A DNA stretch of 64,000 bases from assembly GCA_008180335.1 (NCBI GenBank), contig VTEF01000004.1, forward strand, positions 595,061 to 659,060, given 5' to 3'. The notes under the pieces were generated by a model. The model did no database searches, was not told where the DNA came from, and was given only the letters and a program-made list of their open reading frames with translations. Below are positions 8,130 to 17,160 of this stretch, one piece after another. The position numbers were made by a program, and so were the translations under genes. Numbering within the stretch: position 1 is the stretch's first letter; each line of letters opens with the position of its first letter. The DNA comes from Priestia megaterium (GTDB taxonomy: Bacteria; Bacillota; Bacilli; Bacillales; Bacillaceae_H).

Positions 8130-9850
8130 GTCACGCTATCCTCCCATTGAATGCACGCAAGTCTGTAATAATGACCTTTTGCTTTCATTAGTTCTTCATG
8201 AGTGCCGGTTTCGACCATTCTCCCTTCATGCATGACGATAATCCTGTCCATCTCCTTCATCCAGTGCAAGCGGTGTGTCGCCAAAAAGACGAGCTTGTTT
8301 TCAAATAGCTTCAGCATCGTTTTTTTCAATTCATATTCCGTTTCAATATCAAGATGGCTCGTCGGTTCATCTAACAGGAGAATCTGCCTGTTTTCAAGAA
8401 AGGCTCTTGCAAGGGCGACCCGCTGGCTCTGTCCGCCGCTTAGGTTTCTTCCACCCTCGCCAATCTCTTCATCAAGACCAAGGGGAAGTGTGTTGATCAA
8501 AGAAGTTAAACCTGCTGCTTCAGCGGCTTTTTCTACTTCCTCCTGAGAAGCTTCTGGACGGTAAAAACGGATGTTTTGAGCAAGTGAATCTGAAAATACA
8601 TAAGGATGCTGCGGAATATAGAGAAGCTGCTTTTGCCAGCTTGGCAGCTGCAGATGTTCAGCTTCCTGCTCATTCAGCTCAATTGACCCGCCAGCAGGTT
8701 CAAGAAAGCCGCCTATAACATCAATCAGCGTCGATTTGCCTGAACCACTTTCTCCGACAATGCCAATTTTCTGCAAGCCGTGGCATGATAAATTAACGCT
8801 ATCAAGGGACACAGGTCCATTTTCATCGTGCTTGACTGTGACTCCCTTTAGTTTTAGAGTGCATGTTTCAGACCAATGCTCAATGTCTGTGTCCTGTATC
8901 ACTGTTGCTTCCCGCTCGTCCAAAATCAACTTCATCGCTTTTCCTGCTTCCTGTCCATTCAACGTGGCATGGTAATCACTACCGACTTCCCGTACTGGGA
9001 GGAAATATTCAGGAGCCAAAATCAGCACAGTAAGGGCAGGCCCAAGGAGAATGTCGCCCTCAATCAGTCGCAGTCCAAGAAACACAGCTACGGTTGCAAT
9101 GGAAAGCATTGTAAAAAAATCAAGAGCAAAGGATGACAGAAAGGCCACCTTCAGCGTACTCATCGTCGCTTTCCGATATCTGTCACTGACTCCTTTTATC
9201 TTTTCAGCATGAGATCGGCTGAGGCCAAGAAAAGCAAGTGTTTCAAGCCCTTTAAGAGAATCAGTAAAATGGTTTGACAGCACCCTGTACGTCTTCCACT
9301 GCCGATCCGCCTTCACCTTTGCGGCAAGCCCGAGCAAGATCATAAAGACAATAAGAATAGGAAGTGTCACGATTAGGATATAAGCGGAAGTCCGGTCAAG
9401 CACAAAAATATAAAGCACAATCATTGGCGGAATGACCGCCAGATTAACCATCTTCGGAAGAAACAGCTCCAAATAGCTTCTTAGTTGAGCGACCCCTTCC
9501 ATGACAAGGGTCACCATTTTTCCGGTTCCTTCTTTTTTCGCATACTTCGGCCCCAGCAGAAACAACTTATCAAGCACATTTTTCCTGAGTGATGCTCCCG
9601 TTCTTTCAGCAAAACGTTCGGAGAAAAACTGCTTCAGCATCGCAAGTGCATGCCGGGTAAGGAAAGCTGTTAAAAACAAGGCAGCGGCTTTATAAAACAA
9701 GGATCCCATTTCTCCCTGGAATAAAAGGACAACGGCTTCAGAAAGCGTGGAAGCTGCAAGAAGAATGGCTGCACCCTGCATAAGCGTCAAAATCGCGAGA
9801 ACCGCTAAAACCGGCTTAACACCTTTGTATTGAAAGAGATCTTTTCCCAT
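8126..9850 (-). CDS. cydD: Thiol reductant ABC exporter, CydD subunit
   Basis: 574 residues, type IV ABC exporter half: membrane domain to about residue 310, then ATPase with Walker A GESGSGKST, signature LSGGQSQRVALAR and Walker B LLLDEPTSHLD. Partner of the next gene, cydC, with which it overlaps by 4 bp. Needed for maturation of the bd oxidase encoded just upstream (cydB stop and cydD ATG overlap). The equivalent gene is named cydC in B. subtilis. Confidence 0.93.
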   Translation of the reverse strand: MGKDLFQYKGVKPVLAVLAILTLMQGAAILLAASTLSEAVVLLFQGEMGSLFYKAAALFLTAFLTRHALAMLKQFFSERFAERTGASLRKNVLDKLFLLGPKYAKKEGTGKMVTLVMEGVAQLRSYLELFLPKMVNLAVIPPMIVLYIFVLDRTSAYILIVTLPILIVFMILLGLAAKVKADRQWKTYRVLSNHFTDSLKGLETLAFLGLSRSHAEKIKGVSDRYRKATMSTLKVAFLSSFALDFFTMLSIATVAVFLGLRLIEGDILLGPALTVLILAPEYFLPVREVGSDYHATLNGQEAGKAMKLILDEREATVIQDTDIEHWSETCTLKLKGVTVKHDENGPVSLDSVNLSCHGLQKIGIVGESGSGKSTLIDVIGGFLEPAGGSIELNEQEAEHLQLPSWQKQLLYIPQHPYVFSDSLAQNIRFYRPEASQEEVEKAAEAAGLTSLINTLPLGLDEEIGEGGRNLSGGQSQRVALARAFLENRQILLLDEPTSHLDIETEYELKKTMLKLFENKLVFLATHRLHWMKEMDRIIVMHEGRMVETGTHEELMKAKGHYYRLACIQWEDSVT

Positions 9851-10863
9851 TAGTATGTCAAATCCTTTTCATCTACACGTTTGCGGAATACATAGTAGCT
9901 CCAGATTTGATAGCCGATCACAAAAGGCAGAAGAGTAACGGCTACAATAGTCATCACCTTCAAGGAGTAACCACCGGATGAGGCATTGTAAACCGTTAAA
10001 TCATAAACGCTTTGAATCGAGCTGACCATAACCCGCGGAAACAGAGCGGTAAAAATCATGCCGACAGTCAAGGCAATCCCCGCCCCTGTCATCACAAAGG
10101 CCCAGCCGTCCCGCTGCTTTGAGATGAAATAAACACCAAGAACATAAGCCGTAACAATTAATCCTGCAAGCGGAAACGTCACATGCCCACGGATAGCAAA
10201 AAGGTCAGTTTCAAAATAGGAAAGCACAGTGAAAACCGCAAGTGCTCCTAGCACAATCCAAATCAGCTTTCCTGCAAATCTTCTCGCACGCACGCGAAGA
10301 TCTTTTGTTGTTTTCATCGTCAAAAATAGAGCGCCATGCAGTAAGCATAGAAGCGTGACCGTTACGCCGCCCATGACAGAATAACTATTTACGTAGTCCG
10401 AAAACTTTGCAGAAAGCTGCATATTTGCATCAATCGGCATCCCTCTTAAAATCGTCGCAAACAGCACGCCAAACAGAAACGGAGGAAGAAGACTTCCTAA
10501 AAAGATGACCCAATCCCACGTCTTCGCCCACGTCCGGTTTTTAACCTTCCCCCTGAATTCAAAAGCAACTCCGCGACCGATTAACGCCATTAAAACCAGA
10601 ACAAATGGAATATAATAGCCGCTGAACATCGTCGCGTACCAATGAGGGAATGCCGCAAAAATGGCTCCCCCGGCTGTAAGCAGCCAGACTTCATTCGCAT
10701 CCCAGAACGGTCCAATAGTATTAATCATGATTCTGCGTTCGGTGTCGCTTTTAGCCAACAGCCTTGTGAGCATGCCAACCCCAAAGTCAAAGCCCTCCAG
10801 AAAGAAAAATCCGATAAAAAGGACGGCCACAAGTACAAACCACAACTCACTAAGCTCTATCAT
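9850..10863 (-). CDS. cydB: Cytochrome bd ubiquinol/menaquinol oxidase subunit II
   Basis: 337 residues with about nine hydrophobic segments. The conserved N-terminal stretch (FFFLEGFDFGVGMLTR) and GPFWDANEVWLL are diagnostic of CydB. Forms the high-affinity terminal oxidase with CydA in the cytoplasmic membrane, reducing O2 to water with quinol electrons. Start overlaps the cydA stop by ATGA, so the two are translationally coupled. Confidence 0.95.
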   Translation of the reverse strand: MIELSELWFVLVAVLFIGFFFLEGFDFGVGMLTRLLAKSDTERRIMINTIGPFWDANEVWLLTAGGAIFAAFPHWYATMFSGYYIPFVLVLMALIGRGVAFEFRGKVKNRTWAKTWDWVIFLGSLLPPFLFGVLFATILRGMPIDANMQLSAKFSDYVNSYSVMGGVTVTLLCLLHGALFLTMKTTKDLRVRARRFAGKLIWIVLGALAVFTVLSYFETDLFAIRGHVTFPLAGLIVTAYVLGVYFISKQRDGWAFVMTGAGIALTVGMIFTALFPRVMVSSIQSVYDLTVYNASSGGYSLKVMTIVAVTLLPFVIGYQIWSYYVFRKRVDEKDLTY

Positions 10864-12257
10864 AGATTAAATACCTCCTTGTCAAACGGGTCCACAGAGG
10901 CTGGCTCATCCTTGGCAGCATCATGCTCCGTTCCTTTTTTAATCTCTTTCACAAACAGATAAACCAATACGCCCGCAAGCACTGCGTACATTGCTGTAAA
11001 GGTAATAAGCGAGAACAGCAGTGATCCCTGCGTCACGTTTGGAGATACAGATGCAGCCGTCGTCATCAAGCCAAAGACCGTCCATGGCTGCCTTCCGATT
11101 TCCGTCATAATCCAGCCTGCTGTATTCGCAATGAATGGGAACGAAATCAGCAGCATCATGCCTTTTAAAAACCATGGATTCGCATCAAGTTTTTTCCTAA
11201 AGCTGTAAAACAATCCTAACGTAGATGCCAGAATCATCACAATTCCCGCCCCAGCCATGATCCGGAAGCTCCAGAAGGTAGTATTGACCGGTGGAATATA
11301 ATTTCCTTCTCCGTATTTCTTCTCGTATTCTGCCTGCAGCGAATTCATACCTTGAACCTGTCCCTCAAATTTCTCATAGGCAAGATAGCTTAGTAGATAT
11401 GGAATTTTCACTTCAAACGAATTCTCTTTTTCCGTTGGGTCAATCAGAGCAAACACTGTCCATGCCGCAGGATCGCCGCTATCCTCCCAAAGTCCTTCAC
11501 TCGCTGCCATTTTCATAGGCTGCGATTCCATAAGATGCTTTGCCTGTGCATGGCCGCTGAAAGCAATTCCAAGGCCAGCCACGAGAGCTATAATCATTGC
11601 AATATCAAACGAATTTTTAAAAATGTGAACCTCCTGTTTTTTCAGAAGTTTATATGCACTAACCCCTCCGACAAAAAATGCACCTGTTGCCAGAGCCCCA
11701 AAGATCGTATGCGGAAACTCTACCCAAAGTTGCGGATTCGTCAGTAGTGCAAAAAAATCATCCATTTCCGCTCTGCCATTTCGCATAACAAAGCCGACTG
11801 GCTCCTGCATAAACGAATTCGCCGCTAATATCCAAAAGGCAGAAAGGATGGTGCCAAGCGAAACAAGCCAAATACATGCCAGATGAACCTTTTTAGACAA
11901 ACGATCCCAGCCGAAAATCCAAAGACCAAGAAACGTCGACTCCATAAAGAACGCCAACAGCGCTTCAATCGCAAGCGGTGCTCCGAAAACATCCCCTACA
12001 AACCTCGAATACTCCGACCAGTTCATGCCGAACTGAAACTCCTGGAGAATCCCAGTTACTACACCAATCGCGAAGTTAATCAAAAACAAATGCCCCCAAA
12101 ACTTCGCCATCTTCTTATAAATCTCCTGATTTTTCACAACGTATATCGTCTCAAACAAAGCCACCATAAATACAAGCCCGATTGAAAGCGGCACAAACAG
12201 AAAGTGAAAAATCGTCGTCGATCCAAACTGAAGTCTTGCCAACACAAGCTCATTCAC
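10860..12257 (-). CDS. cydA: Cytochrome bd quinol oxidase subunit I
   Basis: 465 residues, nine membrane helices. Family landmarks are seen: LARLQFGSTTIFHFLF near the start (heme-b595 ligand His in the first helices), the GRQPW motif of the quinol-oxidising region, and the short Q-loop usual in Firmicutes. GTG at 12257 is chosen: GGGAGG lies about 10 bp upstream, and the protein then begins MNELVLAR as in relatives; a TTG at 12263 is too close to that site. First gene of cydABCD, expected to be induced at low oxygen through loss of Rex repression (operator at 12424-12469). Confidence 0.94.
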   Translation of the reverse strand: MNELVLARLQFGSTTIFHFLFVPLSIGLVFMVALFETIYVVKNQEIYKKMAKFWGHLFLINFAIGVVTGILQEFQFGMNWSEYSRFVGDVFGAPLAIEALLAFFMESTFLGLWIFGWDRLSKKVHLACIWLVSLGTILSAFWILAANSFMQEPVGFVMRNGRAEMDDFFALLTNPQLWVEFPHTIFGALATGAFFVGGVSAYKLLKKQEVHIFKNSFDIAMIIALVAGLGIAFSGHAQAKHLMESQPMKMAASEGLWEDSGDPAAWTVFALIDPTEKENSFEVKIPYLLSYLAYEKFEGQVQGMNSLQAEYEKKYGEGNYIPPVNTTFWSFRIMAGAGIVMILASTLGLFYSFRKKLDANPWFLKGMMLLISFPFIANTAGWIMTEIGRQPWTVFGLMTTAASVSPNVTQGSLLFSLITFTAMYAVLAGVLVYLFVKEIKKGTEHDAAKDEPASVDPFDKEVFNL

Positions 12258-12423
12258 AAACAAATTCCTCCCTTAACACAAAATGCATGGCGACGCTTTC
12301 TGGATAAAAATGATTTGCTCATTTTTTACAAAAGCATTGCCCGATTGCTTAGATATTTTTATACGTCTAGTCTACTTCGAAAATGAGCAAGCGTAACATC
12401 TAAACATTGAATGTTCTGTGTCA

Positions 12424-12469
12424 TTCTTTTGAACTATTTGTGACATTCTTCACAAATAGTTCAAAAGAA
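12424..12469. promoter_or_regulatory. Rex operator nested in a 20-bp-arm inverted repeat (cyd regulatory region)
   Basis: Two perfectly complementary 20-base arms (12424-12443 and 12450-12469) flank the 6-base spacer CATTCT. The centre reads TTGTGA-N6-TCACAA, the recognition sequence of the NADH-sensing repressor Rex, known to control cyd genes in Bacillus. It lies 167 bp before the cydA start. The arms extend far beyond what Rex needs, so the transcript could also fold here as a long hairpin. Confidence 0.85.
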
Positions 12470-12987
12470 GACCACTCCATTTCTGAAAGCAGCCTTCTTT
12501 ATAACCTTAACAAACTCAGATTTCAGCTTCATTGATTCAAATTAATAGATAAATTCATGACTTTTTTAAAGTAGTAAGTTTCTTAAGTTTAGCGATATTA
12601 TTGAGTTGACAGTAATAACTTCAAAAAAGGTTAGAAGATACTTTCTATCTTTCAAAAGCTGAGAAAATAGATAATGAAACTGAAAAAATAAACCGTACGT
12701 GTTTATTCAAAAAGCATTCAATCACAAACAATTTATGGGAAAAAGGTACACCTTTAAAATACACTCCATAAAATCCAACTACTATAATAAGAGATGAGCT
12801 CCCTATAACTAGAATTAAAAATAAATATATAAAACTTCGAAAACTTACAAATTGCGACAAAATTTGCGCTATCCTATCTAGTAAAATTGTAGTTGAAGTG
12901 TAATAATAAGGTAAAATAATCGTAAATTTTGTAAAAAGAACAAAAGGATAAAGAAAGAATGTCGAAGTTGTATGGGGGGACGTATTT
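12470..12987. other. Intergenic region between cydA control region and L,D-transpeptidase gene
   Basis: About 500 bp of A+T-rich DNA. It should hold the cyd promoter side (left) and the promoter of the rightward gene. A 71-codon minus-strand frame (12645-12860) starts with TTG, has no ribosome-binding site, and is not annotated as a gene, although two hydrophobic stretches in it look membrane-like. I see no RNA gene. Confidence 0.4.
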
Positions 12988-14433
12988 ATGGGAAACGCTG
13001 TAGAACAACCCTTTGAAGAGATTTACAAGTCTCAAAAAAAGCCAGTTAAGCGGTTTAAAAATTGGAAGTTTATCACAATGAGTATCGTTATTATTTTTAC
13101 ACTCATCGTTATAGCAATTAGCTATTATCAAGCAAACCACTTTAATGCAAATATTAAAATTAATGGCATTAATGTCAGTCACCTGACTGATGACGAGGCT
13201 CTAAAAAAGTTACAAACAGCTGTTTTAACAAATGAAGTCTATGTTGGAAACCAACTAATTCTAGACGGCAAAGATACTAAGATGGGATTTACAGAAGCTG
13301 ACCTAACAGAAATCAAAAAACTATTAAAAAGCCAGTGGACATTTTTTCCATATTTTGAATCAAAAAGCTATTCATTAATGCCAAGAAAACAGGATCAATA
13401 TCGTAGCGAAATCCTAAAAAATGAGTTTGAACAAAAACTCATCTCAATGAATCAGAATTTAAAAGCTCCTAAAGATGCACACGCAACTCTGGAAAAAGGA
13501 AAAATAATAATCTCAAAGAGTATTGATGGTATGCAATATGATGTAACTACTCTGTTAAAAGAATATGATAAACAGAAGTATATTAGCGATATTCGTCTGA
13601 ATACTACATACATTCTTCCAATCCAGGAAGACAGTGAGGTTATTAAAAAAGAAGTGAAAAAGCTACAAGAGCTCCTTCAGCTTACTGTTGACTATAAGAT
13701 CCAGGATCAAGTTTATTCCTTAAAAGCCAGCGAGCTCATTAAAAATGCCTCTGTATCAAAAGATTTGAAGGTTACGATAGATCCAGCCAACGTTACAAAT
13801 AAAATAACTGAAATTAATAATTCTCAATCCACATTGGGTAAGAATTTTACCTTTAAAACCCATTCAGGTAAAGTCATTTCAGTTAAAGGACAAGGTTATG
13901 GCTGGGCACTTGATGTAGAAAAAGAAGCAGCACTTGTGCAAAAAGCTTTTGAAAGTGGAGAGAAATCGGTATCTGCAGCTAATATTTACGGAAATGGTTG
14001 GAACAATGAGGGATATGGCTATGGCACTATTACAAACAACGGCATTGGAGATACTTATGCTGAAGTGTCAATTAAAGAACAGCGTATTTGGCTTTATAGA
14101 GGCGGAAAACTAGTACTAACAACGAATGTGGTTACGGGTAAACATAGTACACAGGAAGATACATCTCCAGGAGTGTGGTATATCCTCTATAAAAGAACAC
14201 CATACACGCTCAGAGGAAGTTCTGCAGGCAATCCTAATTATTCAATAAAAGTAGATTATTGGGCACCTTTCACAAACAGTGGACAAGGCTTCCACGACGC
14301 TAGTTGGCGAAATAACTGGAAAAGCGATGCCTATCTCACAGCAGGATCGGGTGGCTGTGTCAATGTTCCTCCTAACGTTATGAAAGCTGTGTATGATAAT
14401 CTCGATACCCATGAACCAGTTGTTGTCTATTAA
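12988..14433 (+). CDS. Membrane-anchored L,D-transpeptidase (YkuD domain) with peptidoglycan-binding domains
   Basis: 481 residues. A cytoplasmic N-terminus is followed by one membrane segment (about residues 30-47, MSIVIIFTLIVIAISYY). The outer part has two repeat regions typical of the PG_binding_4 fold (INGINVSHLTDDEALKKL and similar), then a C-terminal YkuD catalytic domain. Its active-site motif is visible: His in GQGFHDASW and Cys456 in GSGGCVNVP. It would cross-link or modify peptidoglycan outside the membrane by 3-3 linkages, independent of penicillin-sensitive transpeptidases. GGGGGG lies about 8 bp before the ATG. Transcribed opposite to its neighbours, with a terminator shared with an ORF fragment after it. 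Confidence 0.92.
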   Translation: MGNAVEQPFEEIYKSQKKPVKRFKNWKFITMSIVIIFTLIVIAISYYQANHFNANIKINGINVSHLTDDEALKKLQTAVLTNEVYVGNQLILDGKDTKMGFTEADLTEIKKLLKSQWTFFPYFESKSYSLMPRKQDQYRSEILKNEFEQKLISMNQNLKAPKDAHATLEKGKIIISKSIDGMQYDVTTLLKEYDKQKYISDIRLNTTYILPIQEDSEVIKKEVKKLQELLQLTVDYKIQDQVYSLKASELIKNASVSKDLKVTIDPANVTNKITEINNSQSTLGKNFTFKTHSGKVISVKGQGYGWALDVEKEAALVQKAFESGEKSVSAANIYGNGWNNEGYGYGTITNNGIGDTYAEVSIKEQRIWLYRGGKLVLTTNVVTGKHSTQEDTSPGVWYILYKRTPYTLRGSSAGNPNYSIKVDYWAPFTNSGQGFHDASWRNNWKSDAYLTAGSGGCVNVPPNVMKAVYDNLDTHEPVVVY

Positions 14434-14477
14434 AAATACTCAATCTTACGGAGTTTAACTAAGAGTCTACATCTAAT

Positions 14478-14657
14478 TTAAAAAGAGGGTTCACCCCTCT
14501 TTTTTATTTTCTCTGCAAATTTGGCAATGATATTTTCTACGCTATCCTCTAAATAGCGAAGCGTTCCTGCTGCTTGAACCTTTGGATATGTCATCAAGAT
14601 TGCATATTGTTCAGAAACATCAAAGCTTTCTTGTGTTTTTGTGCTTCTAACTACTTT
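14478..14657 (-). pseudogene. C-terminal fragment of an unidentified gene next to the island's outer junction
   Basis: A frame of 59 codons, protein-like in composition (for example QYAILMTYPKVQ and LRYLEDSVENIIAKFAEK), runs to a stop at 14478 but has no start codon with a ribosome-binding site; an in-frame stop (14658-14660) and then the left att repeat (14674) lie just upstream. This looks like the tail of a gene whose front was lost at the island junction, possibly in an earlier insertion. Family not recognised. Confidence 0.4.
14480..14506 (+). terminator. Terminator after the L,D-transpeptidase gene
   Basis: A GC-containing stem (AAAGAGGG with CCCTCTTT) around a short loop, followed by TTTTTTATTTT. 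On the other strand the same bases encode the end of the ORF fragment at 14478-14657. Confidence 0.8.
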
Positions 14658-14673
14658 TCAGTAAAAACCTCAT

Positions 14674-14694
14674 TTACTTATGATACGGTTCACC
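14674..14694 (-). repeat. Left attachment-site repeat of the rlmH island
   Basis: Read on the minus strand it is GGTGAACCGTATCATAAGTAA, matching the rlmH terminus copy except at one base. GAACCGTATCATAA is close to the staphylococcal SCC att core (GAAGC.TATCATAA). Bases beyond it on either side no longer match the right copy, so it marks a junction. Confidence 0.85.
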
Positions 14695-14763
14695 GTGACA
14701 GTTCCATCTACAAACTTTAATAGGCACTATCCTAACCTTAAATTGCTTCCTTTATTAAAATAA

Positions 14764-16071
14764 CTATCTCTTTTCCATTAATGAACCTAAAAACATTTGT
14801 GAGTTTGTTTGCCCCCCAAGAGTATTCTCAGAGGCATACCTTCCAATTGGAAGACCATAGAATGTTATATAATCTTTTTCATATATATTATCTGCTGTTC
14901 CAAACATGATGACAGTAAAATAATTATATTCTGACTTATCCTCCACTATCTTATTATCTTCAAGAATTGCATATGTAACTCTAGATTCACCATAATCGAA
15001 TTCTTCTATATAAATAACTTGACCATTAAATTTTGTAACTGTGGTCAAATATGGCATAACATCTTTATTAATTTTTTTAACATCAACTTCTATTGCCTTA
15101 GTCCTAACAAAATCCCGCGATTCTTCTATTTGGTGGGAAAACTCTTTTATATTATTTTGAATATACTCCTTTCCTTCCAAAGATAAGGATAGAGTACTTC
15201 CACTATAATGACTAATAAGATTATCTATATCAGCAATAAATTTTGATTTATTTATTTTAGGGTTTAAATCTCGCATAATAGGCTTATCATTAAATACATC
15301 AATATATTCGTTTATATCAACAAATACCATTGCTTCTAGTTTGCCTTCAATTTTATTTAATACTGGATAATTTGGTAAGAATTTCGGTAGAGAAATCACG
15401 AAAAACCAAACAGTAGTGACTATTATTATTTTAAATAACCGGTCATTCAAGTTAGACTTTCTTAACAGTTGATATGTTTTGGGACGAAGAATAAAGGAGA
15501 GAAAAAGTCCTCCGCATAAACCACCAAGATGTGCAGCAATAGATACATTAGGTACTAAAAATGTATAGATAATGTTAATTATGAATGCACCCCATATATA
15601 ACTCTTACTTTCTGAATCAATTATCTTGTTTCGTTGAATAATTAATCCTACATAGAGGCCAATAATTCCAAAAATACTTCCCGATGCACCTGCAGCAATC
15701 ACATTATTTGAAAAAATTAATATAAATAGACCTCCAACCAAGCCCGTTGCAAAATAAACAAAAGTGAATTTTGCTGAACCAAGAATTCTTTCAAGCGGTG
15801 GACCCCAAGTAACTAAACAAGCTACATTTGCAAGCAAGTGCATTGTTCCACCAATTTGTACAAATAAATATGTTGCTAGTCTAAACCATTCTTCTTGTGA
15901 ATAGTCATTGGATTGGATAGCTCCAAACTTACGTGCTGTTTCAAAGTCAGTAGGTCCTACTCCAAAAAAATATGTGGATAGCTGTACAATAACAATTGCT
16001 AATGTAAGAATAACAACAGCAGGATATTTTTTTGTATAAGTTTTCAAATCCTCGTATCGTTGAAATATCAA
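14764..16071 (-). CDS. Rhomboid-family intramembrane serine protease with extra C-terminal domain
   Basis: 435 residues from a TTG start preceded by AAGGAGG. Residues about 15-200 form a six-helix rhomboid core: the catalytic serine is in AAGASGSIFG, the catalytic histidine in AAHLGGLCGG, and HLLANV matches the conserved helix-2 histidine region. A seventh membrane segment (about residues 212-232) is followed by some 200 soluble residues of unknown fold, rich in charged residues. Rhomboids cut transmembrane substrates within the membrane. Located at the outer end of the island, 14 bp after a small membrane-protein gene; the two likely form an operon. Substrate and role on the island unknown. 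Confidence 0.88.
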   Translation of the reverse strand: MIFQRYEDLKTYTKKYPAVVILTLAIVIVQLSTYFFGVGPTDFETARKFGAIQSNDYSQEEWFRLATYLFVQIGGTMHLLANVACLVTWGPPLERILGSAKFTFVYFATGLVGGLFILIFSNNVIAAGASGSIFGIIGLYVGLIIQRNKIIDSESKSYIWGAFIINIIYTFLVPNVSIAAHLGGLCGGLFLSFILRPKTYQLLRKSNLNDRLFKIIIVTTVWFFVISLPKFLPNYPVLNKIEGKLEAMVFVDINEYIDVFNDKPIMRDLNPKINKSKFIADIDNLISHYSGSTLSLSLEGKEYIQNNIKEFSHQIEESRDFVRTKAIEVDVKKINKDVMPYLTTVTKFNGQVIYIEEFDYGESRVTYAILEDNKIVEDKSEYNYFTVIMFGTADNIYEKDYITFYGLPIGRYASENTLGGQTNSQMFLGSLMEKR

Positions 16072-16085
16072 TATATTATACCTCC

Positions 16086-16439
16086 TTAAAAACTAACCCC
16101 TATTACAATTAACCCTAGAATTACCACCATAATTGATAGAAATGGAAGTATAATTTTCCATCCCCTTAGTACATTATAAATTTCCTTATCAATAATCTTA
16201 CTAAGCCGATTCTTATCAATTAAAATTTCATTATTGCTTAGCTCATCCATAACCTTCCCTTTAAGACTCTTTATAAGTTCATGTCTATTAAATACTCTTC
16301 TCCTTAGAAAACCAATGGTTTTGGGATGCCCTTTTATCAACCTTCTTATTTTTATTTTTAGAGATATAGTACGTACCCAAAGCATTAAGAAGTAACACGT
16401 AAATCCAGCTAATAATAAATATAGTAGTAATCCAAGCAA
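16086..16439 (-). CDS. Small two-helix membrane protein of unknown function
   Basis: 117 residues from TTG at 16439, with GAGAGGTG just upstream. A hydrophobic segment at residues 2-25 and another at the C-terminus (about 94-115, IILPFLSIMVVILGLIVIGV) bracket a basic, charged middle of about 65 residues that should face the cytoplasm. No motif recognised. It precedes the rhomboid gene by 14 bp, so the two are probably co-expressed; it could be a substrate or partner of the protease, but this is only suggested by position. Confidence 0.6.
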   Translation of the reverse strand: MLGLLLYLLLAGFTCYFLMLWVRTISLKIKIRRLIKGHPKTIGFLRRRVFNRHELIKSLKGKVMDELSNNEILIDKNRLSKIIDKEIYNVLRGWKIILPFLSIMVVILGLIVIGVSF

Positions 16440-16585
16440 GCCTTACACCTCTCTAATTAAAGAATTTATTATTTATTAATAATTACCTAGTCATTTTGTT
16501 ACACTTGTACATCCTTAATTGTCAAGATTAGAGTTGTTTTACTATCATTCGACAAATGGTAAAAAAATCCTTCCTGTAAATGAGT

Positions 16586-16616
16586 AAAAAGACATGTTAT
16601 CAATAACAACATGTCT
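16586..16616 (-). terminator. Terminator after the radC-like gene
   Basis: Stem AGACATGTT/AACATGTCT with a 9-base loop, followed on the minus strand by TTTTTAC. It closes the recombinase-radC transcription unit 18 bp after the radC stop. Confidence 0.75.
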
Positions 16617-16633
16617 CCTTACTAGAAATAATG

Positions 16634-17143
16634 TTAAATATGTCCCTTTTCTTTAAGGGATATAAATTTATCTGCACACACTACGAGATGATCTAAAACA
16701 TCAATCCCTACTATTTTCCCAGCCTCAACCAATCTTTTAGTTACTTCAATATCTTCTCGACTTGGCGTAGGGTCATTACTTGGATGATTATGTGCAACTA
16801 TGATAGAAGCTGAATTAGAAAGTATTGCTGGTTTCAGCACTTCCCTTGGATGGACTATACTTGCATTCAAACTTCCTATATGACAAACATTTATGGCTGT
16901 TGGCTGATTTTTTGTATCTAAACATACGACTAAAAAATATTCACGATCTACGTCTACTAAAAATTGTTTTAAAAGCTTATAAGCATCATCAGGTGATTTT
17001 ACATTTCTTTCTGGATAAAGAAAGCTATGCTCTTTTACAAGTTTCAAACTAATTATGTTTACCCTTTTTGCGGGTTGTTTCATAGCAGCTTCCTCACATA
17101 TTAACTCCAATTGCTTGTTTTGGGTTAATAAATAACTTTTCAT
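16634..17143 (-). CDS. RadC-like JAB/MPN (JAMM) domain protein
   Basis: 169 residues; ATG at 17143 is chosen because GGAGG lies 7-8 bp before it (an ATG at 17158 would overlap that site). The JAMM metal-binding motif is visible as HNHPSNDPTPSRED, with an upstream Glu in VKEHSF. The N-terminal helix-hairpin-helix region of chromosomal RadC is absent, as usual for the short versions on plasmids, phages and integrative elements. Molecular role of this family is not settled; the metal centre suggests hydrolase activity. It follows the serine recombinase by 17 bp, so both are likely expressed together. RadC-type genes recur on integrative elements near recombinases. Confidence 0.88.
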   Translation of the reverse strand: MKSYLLTQNKQLELICEEAAMKQPAKRVNIISLKLVKEHSFLYPERNVKSPDDAYKLLKQFLVDVDREYFLVVCLDTKNQPTAINVCHIGSLNASIVHPREVLKPAILSNSASIIVAHNHPSNDPTPSREDIEVTKRLVEAGKIVGIDVLDHLVVCADKFISLKEKGHI

Positions 17144-17160
17144 ATTTAATTCCTCCATTT

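Noticed and set aside
12645..12860. Minus-strand 71-codon frame with hydrophobic stretches
   Set aside because: TTG start without a ribosome-binding site, in an A+T-rich intergenic region where hydrophobic frames arise by chance.
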